Notes under the pieces: generated by a model
What the model saw: the letters and a program-made list of their open reading frames with translations, nothing else
What the model was told of the DNA's origin: nothing
Databases searched by the model: none
Made by a program: the position numbers and the translations under genes
Shown here: piece after piece, positions 22,334 through 30,262 of the stretch
Numbering within the stretch: the stretch's first letter is position 1
How the letters are laid out: every line of letters starts with the position of its first letter
From: Saccharothrix violaceirubra
Lineage (GTDB): Bacteria > Actinomycetota > Actinomycetes > Mycobacteriales > Pseudonocardiaceae
Direction: 5' to 3'
Assembly (NCBI RefSeq): GCF_014203755.1
Contig: NZ_JACHJS010000001.1
Coordinates: 1,116,001-1,180,000 of the forward strand
DNA length: 64,000 nt

Positions 22334-22384
22334 GCGGTCGGGAAGCACCTGCCGGGAACTCCACCCCCGGCGCTTCCCGACCGC
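22334..22384. repeat. Perfect 13-bp inverted repeat before the fibre cassette
   Basis: GCGGTCGGGAAGC (22334-22346) and GCTTCCCGACCGC (22372-22384) enclose 25 bp. It stands between a terminator and the first gene of the fibre cassette, so it may be a second terminator, an operator or a packaging-related site. Confidence 0.45.
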
Positions 22385-22433
22385 CCCCATCCGAACCGCA
22401 CCCCCGAACAGCAGGAAAGGGGGGTGAGACCCC

Positions 22434-22652
22434 GTGGCCGACACCCGACTGCTGCGCACCTGCATCGGCTGCGCGCAGACCGACGACCACCCCCGCCACG
22501 TGGTGTGGCAGCCCGGTGACGTCGAGGTCACCTGGCACATGGACTGCCACGTCATCGCCACCGGCTGCCCCGTCTGCGAGGGGCAGTTGGCCGGGGCGGA
22601 CGGGCTCACCGGGGACGCACTCCGCGCCCACCTGACCACAAAGGACGGATGA
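22434..22652 (+). CDS. Small zinc-finger-like phage protein
   Basis: 72 residues from a GTG behind AGGAAAGGGGGG. Two Cys pairs (RTCIGCAQTDDHPRH and ATGCPVCEGQL) with intervening His suggest a zinc ribbon. It precedes the fibre genes by 4 bases. Confidence 0.55.
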   Translation: MADTRLLRTCIGCAQTDDHPRHVVWQPGDVEVTWHMDCHVIATGCPVCEGQLAGADGLTGDALRAHLTTKDG

Positions 22653-22656
22653 CACG

Positions 22657-23040
22657 ATGCCCGCTCTGGTCACCACCGAGGCCAACAGGTTGCTGGACGC
22701 GAGCCTCGGCGTCGCCACGTACACCGCGCCCACCGGCTCCATGAAGGTCGCACTCGCCACCTCCGCGTCCAGCGCTTCGGCCGCGGGCACCGAGGTGTCC
22801 GGCGGTTCCTACGCCCGCCAGAACGTCACCTTCGGGTCGGCGTCGGCGGGCTCCACGAGCAACACCGGCGCGGTCACGTTCACGAGCATGCCCGCGGCGA
22901 CCGTGACGCACGTGGACATCTACGACTCCAACGGCACGCCGCGCCGCGCCTGGTACGGCGCGCTGACCGCCAGCAAGACCACTGCCAGTGGCGACACGCT
23001 CAGCTTCGCCATCGGCGCGCTCACGATCAGCCTGTCCTGA
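22657..23040 (+). CDS. Putative tail fibre or head fibre protein
   Basis: 127 residues, beta-rich and Thr/Ser/Ala-rich. The pattern LLDASLGVATYTAPTGSMKV...GTEVSGGSYARQNVTF...VTHVDIYDS is the same as in small phage proteins annotated as tail fibre proteins in actinobacteriophages. Likely a virion surface protein. It lies about 7 kb upstream of the terminase genes, away from the main tail module. Confidence 0.65.
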   Translation: MPALVTTEANRLLDASLGVATYTAPTGSMKVALATSASSASAAGTEVSGGSYARQNVTFGSASAGSTSNTGAVTFTSMPAATVTHVDIYDSNGTPRRAWYGALTASKTTASGDTLSFAIGALTISLS

Positions 23041-23068
23041 CCGACACACGACATTCCGGGGGAACGAG

Positions 23069-23365
23069 TTGGCCGGCTTACAGCCCACCAGCGGAAACGA
23101 CGTCAACACCCAGCTCGGGGTTATCGCGCGCAACGTGTTCGCGGCCCTGGCCGACGTCAAGCAGGCCAAGGACTGGCTCGACACCATGCCCGACAACACC
23201 CTCACCTCCCCGCCGTTCAACATGACGTCGGGTGACGTCGCGGTCCTCAAGTCCGCTTTCGCCGACCTGGCCAAGCTCGCCGCGGTCTTCGAGGGGACCC
23301 AGCCGCACAGCCCGGCGGCTGACCTCCGCGGGTTCGCCCGGCAGACGATCGGCATCAACTCCTGA
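23069..23365 (+). CDS. Small fibre-associated phage protein
   Basis: 98 residues from a TTG at 23069, chosen because GGGGGA lies 8 bases upstream. Mostly helical (VIARNVFAALADVKQAKDWL, VAVLKSAFADLAKLAAVFEG). No known family; by its position between two fibre proteins it could be an assembly or attachment part. Confidence 0.55.
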   Translation: MAGLQPTSGNDVNTQLGVIARNVFAALADVKQAKDWLDTMPDNTLTSPPFNMTSGDVAVLKSAFADLAKLAAVFEGTQPHSPAADLRGFARQTIGINS

Positions 23366-23379
23366 CGAGGTAGGTCGCG

Positions 23380-25257
23380 ATGGCGGCTCCCGCGTACGGC
23401 AGCGCCGGCACCTACTACAACCCCGGCGGCACCGGCACCTCGGCGGTGGTGGCGGTGCCGTCCGGCGTGGTCTCCGGCGACGTCGTCCTGGTCGCGCTCT
23501 ACAAGGAGAACAGCGCCACGGTCACCCCGCCGTCGGGTTTCACCGAGGTGTCGTCCACCCCGGTCACGACCACGTCGTCGGGCGTGCACACGCTGCACGT
23601 GTTCTGGAAGCGGGCGACCGGCGCCGACTCGGGCACCTACACGTTCTCGTGGACCGGCGCGGTCTACCGCGAGGGGTCCGCGCAGCGATACACCGGCGTC
23701 GTCACCAGCGGAAACCCTTTCGACGTCCAGAACTCGGCGCAGCGCTCCAGCAACGGCACCGCCACCCCTGCGGTCACTGTCACCACCACGGGCGCCGACC
23801 GGCTGCTCGTCTGGGCCGCGACGAGCTGGGCCGGTGGCGCGTGGACCCCGCCGACCGGGTACACCGAGCGCGTCGACACCTCGGCCGACCTCACCGTGGC
23901 CACGGTGGTGCAGGCGTCGTCCGGGTCGTCGGGCAGCGTCACGGGCACGTGTGCCGGGTCCAGTGCGCAGACCGCGTGGCTGGGAGCGCTGCTCCCGGTC
24001 TCGGGTGCGTCCACGGTGGACGCCACCGCCACGCTGGCCGCGTCGTCCACGCTGGCCGCCGCGGGGACGGTCACCACGCCGGCCACTGCCGCGCTCGTCG
24101 CGTCGAGCACCCTGTCCGCCGCGGCGACCACGACCACGAGTGCCACGGCCACGCTCGCGGCCGACTCGGCGTTCACCGCTGCGGCGGCGATCGCCCGCCC
24201 GGCCGCCGTGACCTTGGCGGCGGACTCCGCGCTGACCGCCGTCGGAACGGTCGACCGGCCTGCGACCGCGACGCTGCCCGCCGAGTCGACGCTCACCGCG
24301 ATCGTCGACCGCACCGCCGTCACCACGACGCTCCTGGCCGGAACCGCAACGCTTACGGCGGACGCGGTCGCGACCCGCACCACGGGCGCCACGCTGACCG
24401 CGTCGTCCTCGCTCAGCTCGGGCGCGGACCGCACGGCCACCACAACCGTGGGCCTGTCCGCCACGTCGACCGTCACCGCCGACCCGACCGTGGTTCGGCC
24501 TGCGGCAGCCACGCTGACCGCGACCGGCACCCTCACGGCCGGCGCCGACCGCACCGCCGTCACGTCCGCCGTCCTCGCCGGTACCAGTGGTCTCACCGCG
24601 GACGCCGCCGTCACCCGGCCCGCGACGGCTGTCCTCACCGGCACGTCGACGCTCACGGCCGACCCCGGCGGCGCACTCCCGGCCACGGCCGGCCTGACCG
24701 GCTCCACGACCCTGGCCGCGACCGCCGTCCGGTCCACGCACCCCGACGCCCAACTCGCCGCCACGTCCACCCTGACCACGACGGCGACACGCACCACGAC
24801 CGGCGCTGCCCAGGCGGTGGCCGACAGCCAGCTCGCCGCGACCGCCGGCCTCACCACTACCGCCTCGGGAACGCTCACCGCGAGTTCGAGCCTCACCGCG
24901 GCGGCGGTGGTCTCGGCGGGTGGTGTCGGGGCGTCGCTGACCGGCGGGTCGTCGCTGACCGCGACCGCCGTGCGCGACGCACCCGCCCTGGCCGTGCTCG
25001 TCGGCGCGGCCACGCTCACCACCTCCGGAGCCGTCCACGCCCCGGCCGTCGCACTCCTGGCCGGAACGTCCGCGCTGGCCGCGTCCACGACCTCGACCCA
25101 CACGGCCACCGCGACCCTGACCGCGACGAGCGCCCTGGCCGCCACGGCCACGGGTGAGAGCGGTGAGCTGGACGACGTGTTCGCTCTCGGCCGAATCGGC
25201 ACCGGGTGGACGCTCGGCCGGTTCGGGAGCGGGTGGCGGGCCGGACGCGTCGACTGA
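23380..25257 (+). CDS. Large repetitive virion surface/fibre protein
   Basis: 625 residues. Residues about 1-205 form a beta-sandwich-like domain (YNPGGTGTSAVVAVPSGVVS, VTPPSGFTEVSSTPV) seen in other phage fibres. Residues about 210-585 consist of some 18 repeats of 20-23 residues with the pattern T-A-T-L-x-A-x-S-x-L-T-A, made almost only of Ala, Thr, Ser, Val and Leu. The C-terminus switches to LGRIGTGWTLGRFGSGWRAG, a Trp-Gly motif that may be an attachment tail. Likely a host-contact or decoration fibre. The repeats make recombination-driven length changes likely. Confidence 0.65.
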   Translation: MAAPAYGSAGTYYNPGGTGTSAVVAVPSGVVSGDVVLVALYKENSATVTPPSGFTEVSSTPVTTTSSGVHTLHVFWKRATGADSGTYTFSWTGAVYREGSAQRYTGVVTSGNPFDVQNSAQRSSNGTATPAVTVTTTGADRLLVWAATSWAGGAWTPPTGYTERVDTSADLTVATVVQASSGSSGSVTGTCAGSSAQTAWLGALLPVSGASTVDATATLAASSTLAAAGTVTTPATAALVASSTLSAAATTTTSATATLAADSAFTAAAAIARPAAVTLAADSALTAVGTVDRPATATLPAESTLTAIVDRTAVTTTLLAGTATLTADAVATRTTGATLTASSSLSSGADRTATTTVGLSATSTVTADPTVVRPAAATLTATGTLTAGADRTAVTSAVLAGTSGLTADAAVTRPATAVLTGTSTLTADPGGALPATAGLTGSTTLAATAVRSTHPDAQLAATSTLTTTATRTTTGAAQAVADSQLAATAGLTTTASGTLTASSSLTAAAVVSAGGVGASLTGGSSLTATAVRDAPALAVLVGAATLTTSGAVHAPAVALLAGTSALAASTTSTHTATATLTATSALAATATGESGELDDVFALGRIGTGWTLGRFGSGWRAGRVD

Positions 25258-25272
25258 GGAAAGGGGACATCG

Positions 25273-25596
25273 GTGGACAAGCGCCTGTCCCGTGACTCGG
25301 TCGAGCTGCTGCGCGTCGAGGTCCTCCACACCAGACCCGACGGCACCCCGGCCGACCCGACGATCTACCCGGTCGCCGTCGCGGTCACCCCGGCCGACGT
25401 GCGCTACGTGCTGTCCACCGACTTCAAGCCTGCCCAGTGGCAGCACGGCCCGGCCGGTCCGGTGGCGGTGGTGCTCGTGGGTACCGGGTCGGACGTCGGC
25501 ACCCTCGCGCTCGGCCGCAACGCCGTGTGGGTACGGGTGCAGGCAGACCCGGAGATCCCGGTGATGCGCGCCGACATGACCCTCGTCGTCTACTGA
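25273..25596 (+). CDS. Small phage structural protein of the fibre cassette
   Basis: 107 residues from a GTG with AAAGGGG upstream. All-beta (YPVAVAVTPADVRYVLSTDF, GPVAVVLVGTGSDVGTLALG). Its composition and place behind the fibre protein suggest a virion part or connector. No family recognised. Confidence 0.55.
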   Translation: MDKRLSRDSVELLRVEVLHTRPDGTPADPTIYPVAVAVTPADVRYVLSTDFKPAQWQHGPAGPVAVVLVGTGSDVGTLALGRNAVWVRVQADPEIPVMRADMTLVVY

Positions 25597-25683
25597 CCGG
25601 ACGTGACGCTGCGTGGTCGAGGTGTCGGAAAACACCGGGCCGAGACCCGTACCAGCCAGTAACTCCGGTGGACGGAGAGTGAC

Positions 25684-26046
25684 ATGCCCCAGCGTGCGGG
25701 CAAACGCTGCCCCACCCCCGGCTGCACCAACCCCACCGGCCCCGACGGCTACTGCGCCGAACGCTGCGCACGCCGCCGCAACGCCGCCGCCCACCGCACC
25801 ACACCCACCAAGGTCGCCAGGGCCAGCCGCGAGGTCCGCCGCCACCGCGCCGAAGCGGTCCGAGCCCACCTCGACCAGCACGACGACGGCATGGGCCACT
25901 GCCCCGGCTACGGCCGCGAACCACACGACGTGTTCCCGGGCGAACTCACCGCCGACGACCCGGTCCCGATCGCGCGCGGCGGCGACCCGCTTCAGCAGAT
26001 GGCCGTCCTGTGCAGGTCGTGCAACAGCCGCAAGGGAGCCCGATGA
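25684..26046 (+). CDS. HNH-endonuclease-like protein with altered motif
   Basis: 120 residues. Zinc-binding Cys residues open the protein (CPTPGCTNPTGPDGYCAERC), a basic helix follows, and the C-terminus LCRSCNSRKGAR is the typical HNH ending. The usual DH of the HNH motif reads DD here (TADDPVPIARGG), and the central Asn position is not obvious. HNH proteins next to terminase genes help cos cleavage and packaging in many siphophages; this one may be impaired or may use other residues. Confidence 0.65.
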   Translation: MPQRAGKRCPTPGCTNPTGPDGYCAERCARRRNAAAHRTTPTKVARASREVRRHRAEAVRAHLDQHDDGMGHCPGYGREPHDVFPGELTADDPVPIARGGDPLQQMAVLCRSCNSRKGAR

Positions 26047-26423
26047 CCGCCGCCATCACGCCCACCGACAGCAACCTCGTCGCCCACGCCCGACGCGAAC
26101 TCCAGCGCCTCGGCGAGGACCCTGACACCATCGACGGCATCGTCGCCGTGGTCCAGGCTTTCGCCGACTGCGGCCACTCCGGTGGCTCCGCTCCGCACGC
26201 GATCGCCTACCTCGAACGCCTGCTTCGCTTCGAGCCCCTGTCCCCGATCACGGACGACCCCGACGAGTGGATCGACCGCTCGGAGATGAGTGGGATGCCG
26301 TGCTGGCAGAACCTTCGCCACTCCCGTGCCATGTCCCACGACGGGGGCAAAACCTACTGGCTGGTCGAGGACAACGTTCCCGTCGACGGCGTCACCCCGA
26401 CCTACGTGAGCGAACCGGCGTAA
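26043..26423 (+). CDS. Conserved actinophage hypothetical protein
   Basis: 126 residues, ATG overlapping the HNH stop. N-terminal helices (LVAHARRELQRLGEDPDTID) lead to SPITDDPDEWIDRSEMSGMP and WQNLRHSRAMSHDGGKTYWL, a block I have seen repeatedly in actinobacteriophage proteins of unknown function. Confidence 0.6.
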   Translation: MTAAITPTDSNLVAHARRELQRLGEDPDTIDGIVAVVQAFADCGHSGGSAPHAIAYLERLLRFEPLSPITDDPDEWIDRSEMSGMPCWQNLRHSRAMSHDGGKTYWLVEDNVPVDGVTPTYVSEPA

Positions 26424-26536
26424 GGGGGCAGTATCCGGATCATCAAGGGCGTGAAGGGCGAGTTCTACCCGTGAAGCCGAGGGGTTCACCGCGACCTACG
26501 AAGCCGTCCGGTAGAGCCCAAACGAGAGGACCCGCA

Positions 26537-26668
26537 GTGTACGAGCACGAGTCTTGGCCCGAGGTCATAGCCGACGCCCTCGCCGGACTGTTCGGGTTCG
26601 TGTTCTTCTTCGCCGTGCAGTTCTTGTTCATGTGGGGTCTTCTAGAACTGGTGGAGGCGGTGGCATGA
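26537..26668 (+). CDS. Small single-span membrane protein
   Basis: 43 residues from a GTG. One transmembrane helix (ALAGLFGFVFFFAVQFLFMW) between short ends. It overlaps the RNase AS start (ATGA). Confidence 0.5.
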   Translation: MYEHESWPEVIADALAGLFGFVFFFAVQFLFMWGLLELVEAVA

Positions 26669-27231
26669 GGTACTGGTACGACACCGAATTCTTGGAGGAC
26701 GGCCGCACGATCGACCTGATCTCCATCGGGATCGTCGCCGAGGACGGCCGCGAGTACTACGCGGTCAACGAGGACGCCACGTACGGCAAGCTCAACCGGC
26801 GCATCCGCCGCCACCAGTGGCTGATGGACAACGTCGTGCCCGGCCTGCCGAAGCCGCACGGCGACCGGATTCTCCACATGCCCGACCGGTGGCTGTTCGA
26901 CTACCACGCGCCCGAGGTCAAGCCGCACCACCGCATCGCCGACGAGGTACGCGACTTCCTCCTTGCCACCGACAGCCCGGTGTTGTGGGCCGACTACGGC
27001 GCCTACGACCACGTCGTCCTGTGCCAGTTGTGGGGGCCCATGGTCGACCTTCCGAAGGGCCTGCCGATGTTCACCCGTGACATCCAGCAGGAAGCCGCCC
27101 GGCTCGGCATCGGCTGGGATGAACTGCCCCAGCAGGAGTCCGGCCACCACAACGCGCTCGCCGACGCCAGGCACTGCCGACTCAGGTGGCGGTATCTGGA
27201 CGAGGTCCGTAGTGCCGAAGGGACCCGATGA
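26665..27231 (+). CDS. RNase AS-like 3'-5' exoribonuclease
   Basis: 188 residues. RNase AS (Rv2179c type) is a DEDDh exoribonuclease that trims adenylate-rich RNA ends in actinobacteria. RYWYDTEFLEDGRTIDLISI holds the first Asp and Glu, LWADYGAYDHVVLCQLWGPM the second Asp, and SGHHNALADARH the catalytic His and last Asp, so the active site looks complete. The overall sequence follows the cellular enzyme from end to end, unlike its small neighbours, which suggests acquisition from a host. It is coupled to the genes on both sides (ATGA). The same prophage encodes Rsr and Y RNAs, also RNA-fate factors. Confidence 0.85.
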   Translation: MRYWYDTEFLEDGRTIDLISIGIVAEDGREYYAVNEDATYGKLNRRIRRHQWLMDNVVPGLPKPHGDRILHMPDRWLFDYHAPEVKPHHRIADEVRDFLLATDSPVLWADYGAYDHVVLCQLWGPMVDLPKGLPMFTRDIQQEAARLGIGWDELPQQESGHHNALADARHCRLRWRYLDEVRSAEGTR

Positions 27232-27758
27232 CCGCGCCCGACGAGACCCGGTGCATGCCCGGCTCCACAGTCCCGGAACTGCGAGACCGGATCGCCCAGC
27301 TCACCGCCGGCGCCGACCCCACCCCGTACGACCCGGGCGTATGGCCCACCCCGGCCCAGTACGTGCACCGCTGGAACCTGATGACCGGCCCCGAACGCCT
27401 CGCCGAGGCAGACCGGACGATCAGCCTGCTCAAAGAACTCGGGCCGCCCAACTGGCTCGACATCCGAGGCAGGGTCGTCGATCCGGAATCCGCGCCGCTC
27501 GGCACGACGCTGCTGTTCCCGGAGCAGCAGGACGAGCACCACTGGCCCGAGATCGCCATCCGCTGGTCCCCGCCCGGGGCATCGGACGAGCCTTACCCGT
27601 GGCTGATCGTCGGCAGCGAAGGCCCGCAGAAGCTGAGCCACGACGTCGTCGTCGGCTGCACCGTCCTCACCGGACGGCTCACCACCCTGTGCCAAGCGGT
27701 GGAGGCAGAGACCCAAGCGCGGGCGTCACGACACGGAGATCGCGGTACGGTCGCCTGA
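27228..27758 (+). CDS. Hypothetical phage protein
   Basis: 176 residues; ATG overlaps the RNase AS stop. STVPELRDRIAQLTAGADPT and WNLMTGPERLAEADRTISLL are helical blocks common in actinophage proteins of unknown function; the C-terminal part reads as a beta domain (VVGCTVLTGRLTTL). Confidence 0.55.
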   Translation: MTAPDETRCMPGSTVPELRDRIAQLTAGADPTPYDPGVWPTPAQYVHRWNLMTGPERLAEADRTISLLKELGPPNWLDIRGRVVDPESAPLGTTLLFPEQQDEHHWPEIAIRWSPPGASDEPYPWLIVGSEGPQKLSHDVVVGCTVLTGRLTTLCQAVEAETQARASRHGDRGTVA

Positions 27759-27792
27759 TAGACGCCCCCACACTTCCATCGGAGCCGCCCCG

Positions 27793-28140
27793 ATGAACGA
27801 GTACCCCTACGCCACGTGCACGCGCTCGATCCCGTCGTGGGTGATGTTCGGCGTCGAGCGCCCTGGGCATGTCGTCCTGTTCGCCAGCAACGAACTCACC
27901 CAGGCCGAGCTTCGATCGCACGTCCTGGGGGAACCGCTGCTCTGGGAGTCGTCGCCGGTCGAGTGGGAGTACGTGCTCACGACGACCACGAGTTCGTTCG
28001 TGAAGATCCTCGCTCCGGACTGGCCGGCTGCGTTCAAGGGCCCCTTCGCACGCTGGTCGCCCGACGCGCAGAACCGGGACACCACCAACCCGGCTGGCCT
28101 CTTGGGACACGACATGGCACAGGCCCAGCTCCCGCAGTGA
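27793..28140 (+). CDS. Hypothetical phage protein
   Basis: 115 residues (MNEYPYATCTRSIPSWVMFG). Alternating short strands and helices, no recognised motif. Part of the string of small genes before the terminase. Confidence 0.5.
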   Translation: MNEYPYATCTRSIPSWVMFGVERPGHVVLFASNELTQAELRSHVLGEPLLWESSPVEWEYVLTTTTSSFVKILAPDWPAAFKGPFARWSPDAQNRDTTNPAGLLGHDMAQAQLPQ

Positions 28141-28203
28141 CCGACGGCAGCACGGGAGCCCCGAGGTTTGGACGGCACGAAGTCACGCGAGAAGCGGGTG
28201 GGG

Positions 28204-28434
28204 ATGATGGACAGCCCCAAAGACGTCACCGTTCAGGAGTTCCTCGACGACCTGTGTGACGCCCTCGCCCACATCGACGTGGTCCAACCCGCAGACCTCC
28301 GCGAGCCCTTGAGCCTGTGGCTCCGCGCCACCGAGGAACGCGCACTCCGTGACGGTTGGACGCACCTGCTGGGCCGGTCGGTCACCGCCGAGTGGAACGC
28401 GACCCGAGCGATCCTCCGCGCCGCAAGAGAGTGA
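28204..28434 (+). CDS. Hypothetical phage protein
   Basis: 76 residues from tandem ATGs at 28204/28207 behind GCGGGTGGGG. Helical and acidic (VQEFLDDLCDALAHIDVVQP, LSLWLRATEERALRDGW). No family recognised. Confidence 0.45.
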   Translation: MMDSPKDVTVQEFLDDLCDALAHIDVVQPADLREPLSLWLRATEERALRDGWTHLLGRSVTAEWNATRAILRAARE

Positions 28435-28441
28435 GGCGTCG

Positions 28442-28618
28442 ATGCGCTGCATCATGCAGAACCCCGGCGTCAACGAACACGAACCTGCAGTTGCGGTCAT
28501 CGTCACCCACGTCGAAGACGGCAACCGCATCCCGATCTGCAAGCGGGACCTGGACTGGTGGCTGGACGACGCCGACGACAATCCCGGCATGGAACCGGCA
28601 GACCTCGTTTTCCTCTGA
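28442..28618 (+). CDS. Hypothetical phage protein
   Basis: 58 residues (MRCIMQNPGVNEHEPAVAVI) with an acidic C-terminus (LDWWLDDADDNPGMEPADLV). No motif; short gene in a compact same-strand block. Confidence 0.45.
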   Translation: MRCIMQNPGVNEHEPAVAVIVTHVEDGNRIPICKRDLDWWLDDADDNPGMEPADLVFL

Positions 28619-28636
28619 TCTCGACGGAGATGCCCG

Positions 28637-29104
28637 ATGTCTGACCTCCCGCGCAACCTCGTGATCCGCGACCCCGGCGAGGAATTCACGTTCCGGATCG
28701 GCGACCACGACCTCACCGACCTCCCGATCGCCCAGCACGGGCCGATCATCGAGAACCTCACGCCCGGCCACGCCAACCCGCTTTACCGCGCGTGGGTGCC
28801 GTTCATGGTCGAGGGCACGATCGAGGACCCGCAGGGCCTGTGCCGTCTCGTCCACGACGGAGAAGCCGAACTCGTGGGCCTGCCCAGCGGCGAGCAGGAA
28901 CTGACCCTGCGCCTACCCGCCGAGCCACCCGAGGGCTGGCACGCCATACCCCGAGGCGGACCCCACGCCCGACGTACCTTCACCCGAGCCGGCAGCCGCT
29001 GGGCCCACACCACCGATGGTGACAAGCCGACGTGGCCGGAACTTCTCGCATCGGCTGGCAGCGCGGGCGTCGCGGTCATAAGCCCCTTGGTCCCCGGCAT
29101 CTGA
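28637..29104 (+). CDS. Hypothetical phage protein
   Basis: 155 residues (MSDLPRNLVIRDPGEEFTFR). The N-terminal two thirds is beta-rich and acidic; WVPFMVEGTIEDPQGLCRLV may be a core. No family recognised. Confidence 0.5.
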   Translation: MSDLPRNLVIRDPGEEFTFRIGDHDLTDLPIAQHGPIIENLTPGHANPLYRAWVPFMVEGTIEDPQGLCRLVHDGEAELVGLPSGEQELTLRLPAEPPEGWHAIPRGGPHARRTFTRAGSRWAHTTDGDKPTWPELLASAGSAGVAVISPLVPGI

Positions 29105-29125
29105 CCCGACAGGGAGGGTGACAGC

Positions 29126-29350
29126 GTGGGCACCTTCACCGTTCCCTGCCCGGACTGCGGCCACTCGTTCCCCATGACCACGACCACCACGCGACGCGGC
29201 GTCGATACCGACGGGCACCCGGTCGTCAACCTCACCCTCGACCTCACCGACGCGAAGACCCGCTTCGCCGCACACGTCCTGCTCAACCCCGACCAACATC
29301 CCACCTTCACCATCGACACCCAGCCCGACAGCAGGGAGACGGCCACGTGA
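29126..29350 (+). CDS. Small protein with single CPDC zinc knuckle
   Basis: 74 residues from a GTG behind AGGGAGG. FTVPCPDCGHSFPM is one half of a zinc ribbon; the rest is beta-rich (VNLTLDLTDAKTRFAAHVLL). GTGA overlap with the next gene. Confidence 0.5.
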   Translation: MGTFTVPCPDCGHSFPMTTTTTRRGVDTDGHPVVNLTLDLTDAKTRFAAHVLLNPDQHPTFTIDTQPDSRETAT

Positions 29351-29601
29351 CCGGCCAGCCCCGACCCATCGGCGATCTGCTCGACGCACTCGGCGTCACC
29401 GCCCAGCTCGGCGACCACGACCGCATCACCGAAGCAGTCGTCATCGCCAAGGTCGTCGAACTCGACAGCTCCACAGGAGACCCACTGCTGGGCGTCTACA
29501 CCGCTGCCGGTACGGACTGGATCGCACAGCGGGGACTGGTGCACGCGGCACGCGAGGTGCTGGAGGCCACGCCACCGGTCGGGTCGGACGACCCCGACTG
29601 A
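29347..29601 (+). CDS. Hypothetical phage protein
   Basis: 84 residues (MTGQPRPIGDLLDALGVTAQ). LGDHDRITEAVVIAKVVELD followed by LGVYTAAGTDWIAQRGLVHA is a pattern common in small actinophage proteins of unknown function. Last gene before the terminase region. Confidence 0.55.
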   Translation: MTGQPRPIGDLLDALGVTAQLGDHDRITEAVVIAKVVELDSSTGDPLLGVYTAAGTDWIAQRGLVHAAREVLEATPPVGSDDPD

Positions 29602-29760
29602 CCGGACGGCACCCACACCAGCACCCTCAAAACGATCAAGACAACGACCATACCCCCAGGGGTAGTCCCCCGTACCGGGGGTGTTTCCGCAGGTCGCCTC
29701 GGGCAAGGGCCGCGCAGGTGCCGGCAGAAGTTCGGAAGACCCTTTGAGGCGGTGATCGTG
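29602..29760 (+). other. Gap before terminase with GC hairpins, candidate cos region
   Basis: 159 bp without a gene. CCCCCGTACCGGGGG near 29666-29680 is a short perfect hairpin, next to CCCCCAGGGG near 29653. In cos-type siphophages the cohesive end site usually lies just before the small terminase gene, so this is where it would be expected. No overhang can be read from sequence alone. Confidence 0.35.
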
Positions 29761-30252
29761 ATGGGTCGTGGAGGTCAGGGAAGGCCGAGGATGCCGACCG
29801 CGGTGGCCGAACTGAACGGCTACCGCAAGGACCGGATCAACCACGACGAGCCAGTCCCGGCCGCGGGTGAGGTGGAGCCGCCGGCCTGGATGGTCGCCGT
29901 GCATCAGTTGGCCGACGACGGTGAGGAGTCGGCACTGCAGGTGTGGCGCCGGCTGGCCCCGGACCTGATCGCGAAGAAGGTCCTCACGCCGTGGGACGTC
30001 GAGGCGTTCGCCGTGTACTGCACCTCGGTGGTCGGCTACCGGCGGGCTGCGATCGAGGTGGCCGTGGAGGGCATGACGACCCGGGGGTCGCAGGGGGTCG
30101 TGAAGAACCCGGCGGTGACGGCGATGAAGGACTGCGCGGACCTGATGAACCGGTACGGCGCGAAGTTCGGTCTGACCCCCTCGGACCGGGCGGCGTTGGC
30201 GATCAAGCCCGACGAGGGCAAGGGCAAGGGGGCGGAACGCCTGCTCGGCTGA
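29761..30252 (+). CDS. terS: Terminase small subunit, P27-like
   Basis: 163 residues from the ATG at 29761 (GAGGCGG upstream; GTGs at 29752 and 29758 are alternatives). The N-terminus GRGGQGRPRMPTAVAELNGY is the P27-family opening, followed by WDVEAFAVYCTSVVGYRRAA and NPAVTAMKDCADLMNRYGAK. The subunit binds the packaging site and hands DNA to the large terminase encoded 10 bases downstream. Confidence 0.85.
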   Translation: MGRGGQGRPRMPTAVAELNGYRKDRINHDEPVPAAGEVEPPAWMVAVHQLADDGEESALQVWRRLAPDLIAKKVLTPWDVEAFAVYCTSVVGYRRAAIEVAVEGMTTRGSQGVVKNPAVTAMKDCADLMNRYGAKFGLTPSDRAALAIKPDEGKGKGAERLLG

Positions 30253-30262
30253 GGAGGGCGCG

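Noticed and set aside
22606..25926. Minus-strand ORF of 1106 codons
   Set aside because: It is the antisense of the repetitive fibre gene and neighbours; its translation is Gly/Arg-rich low complexity, and the plus strand has starts, ribosome sites and domain matches.
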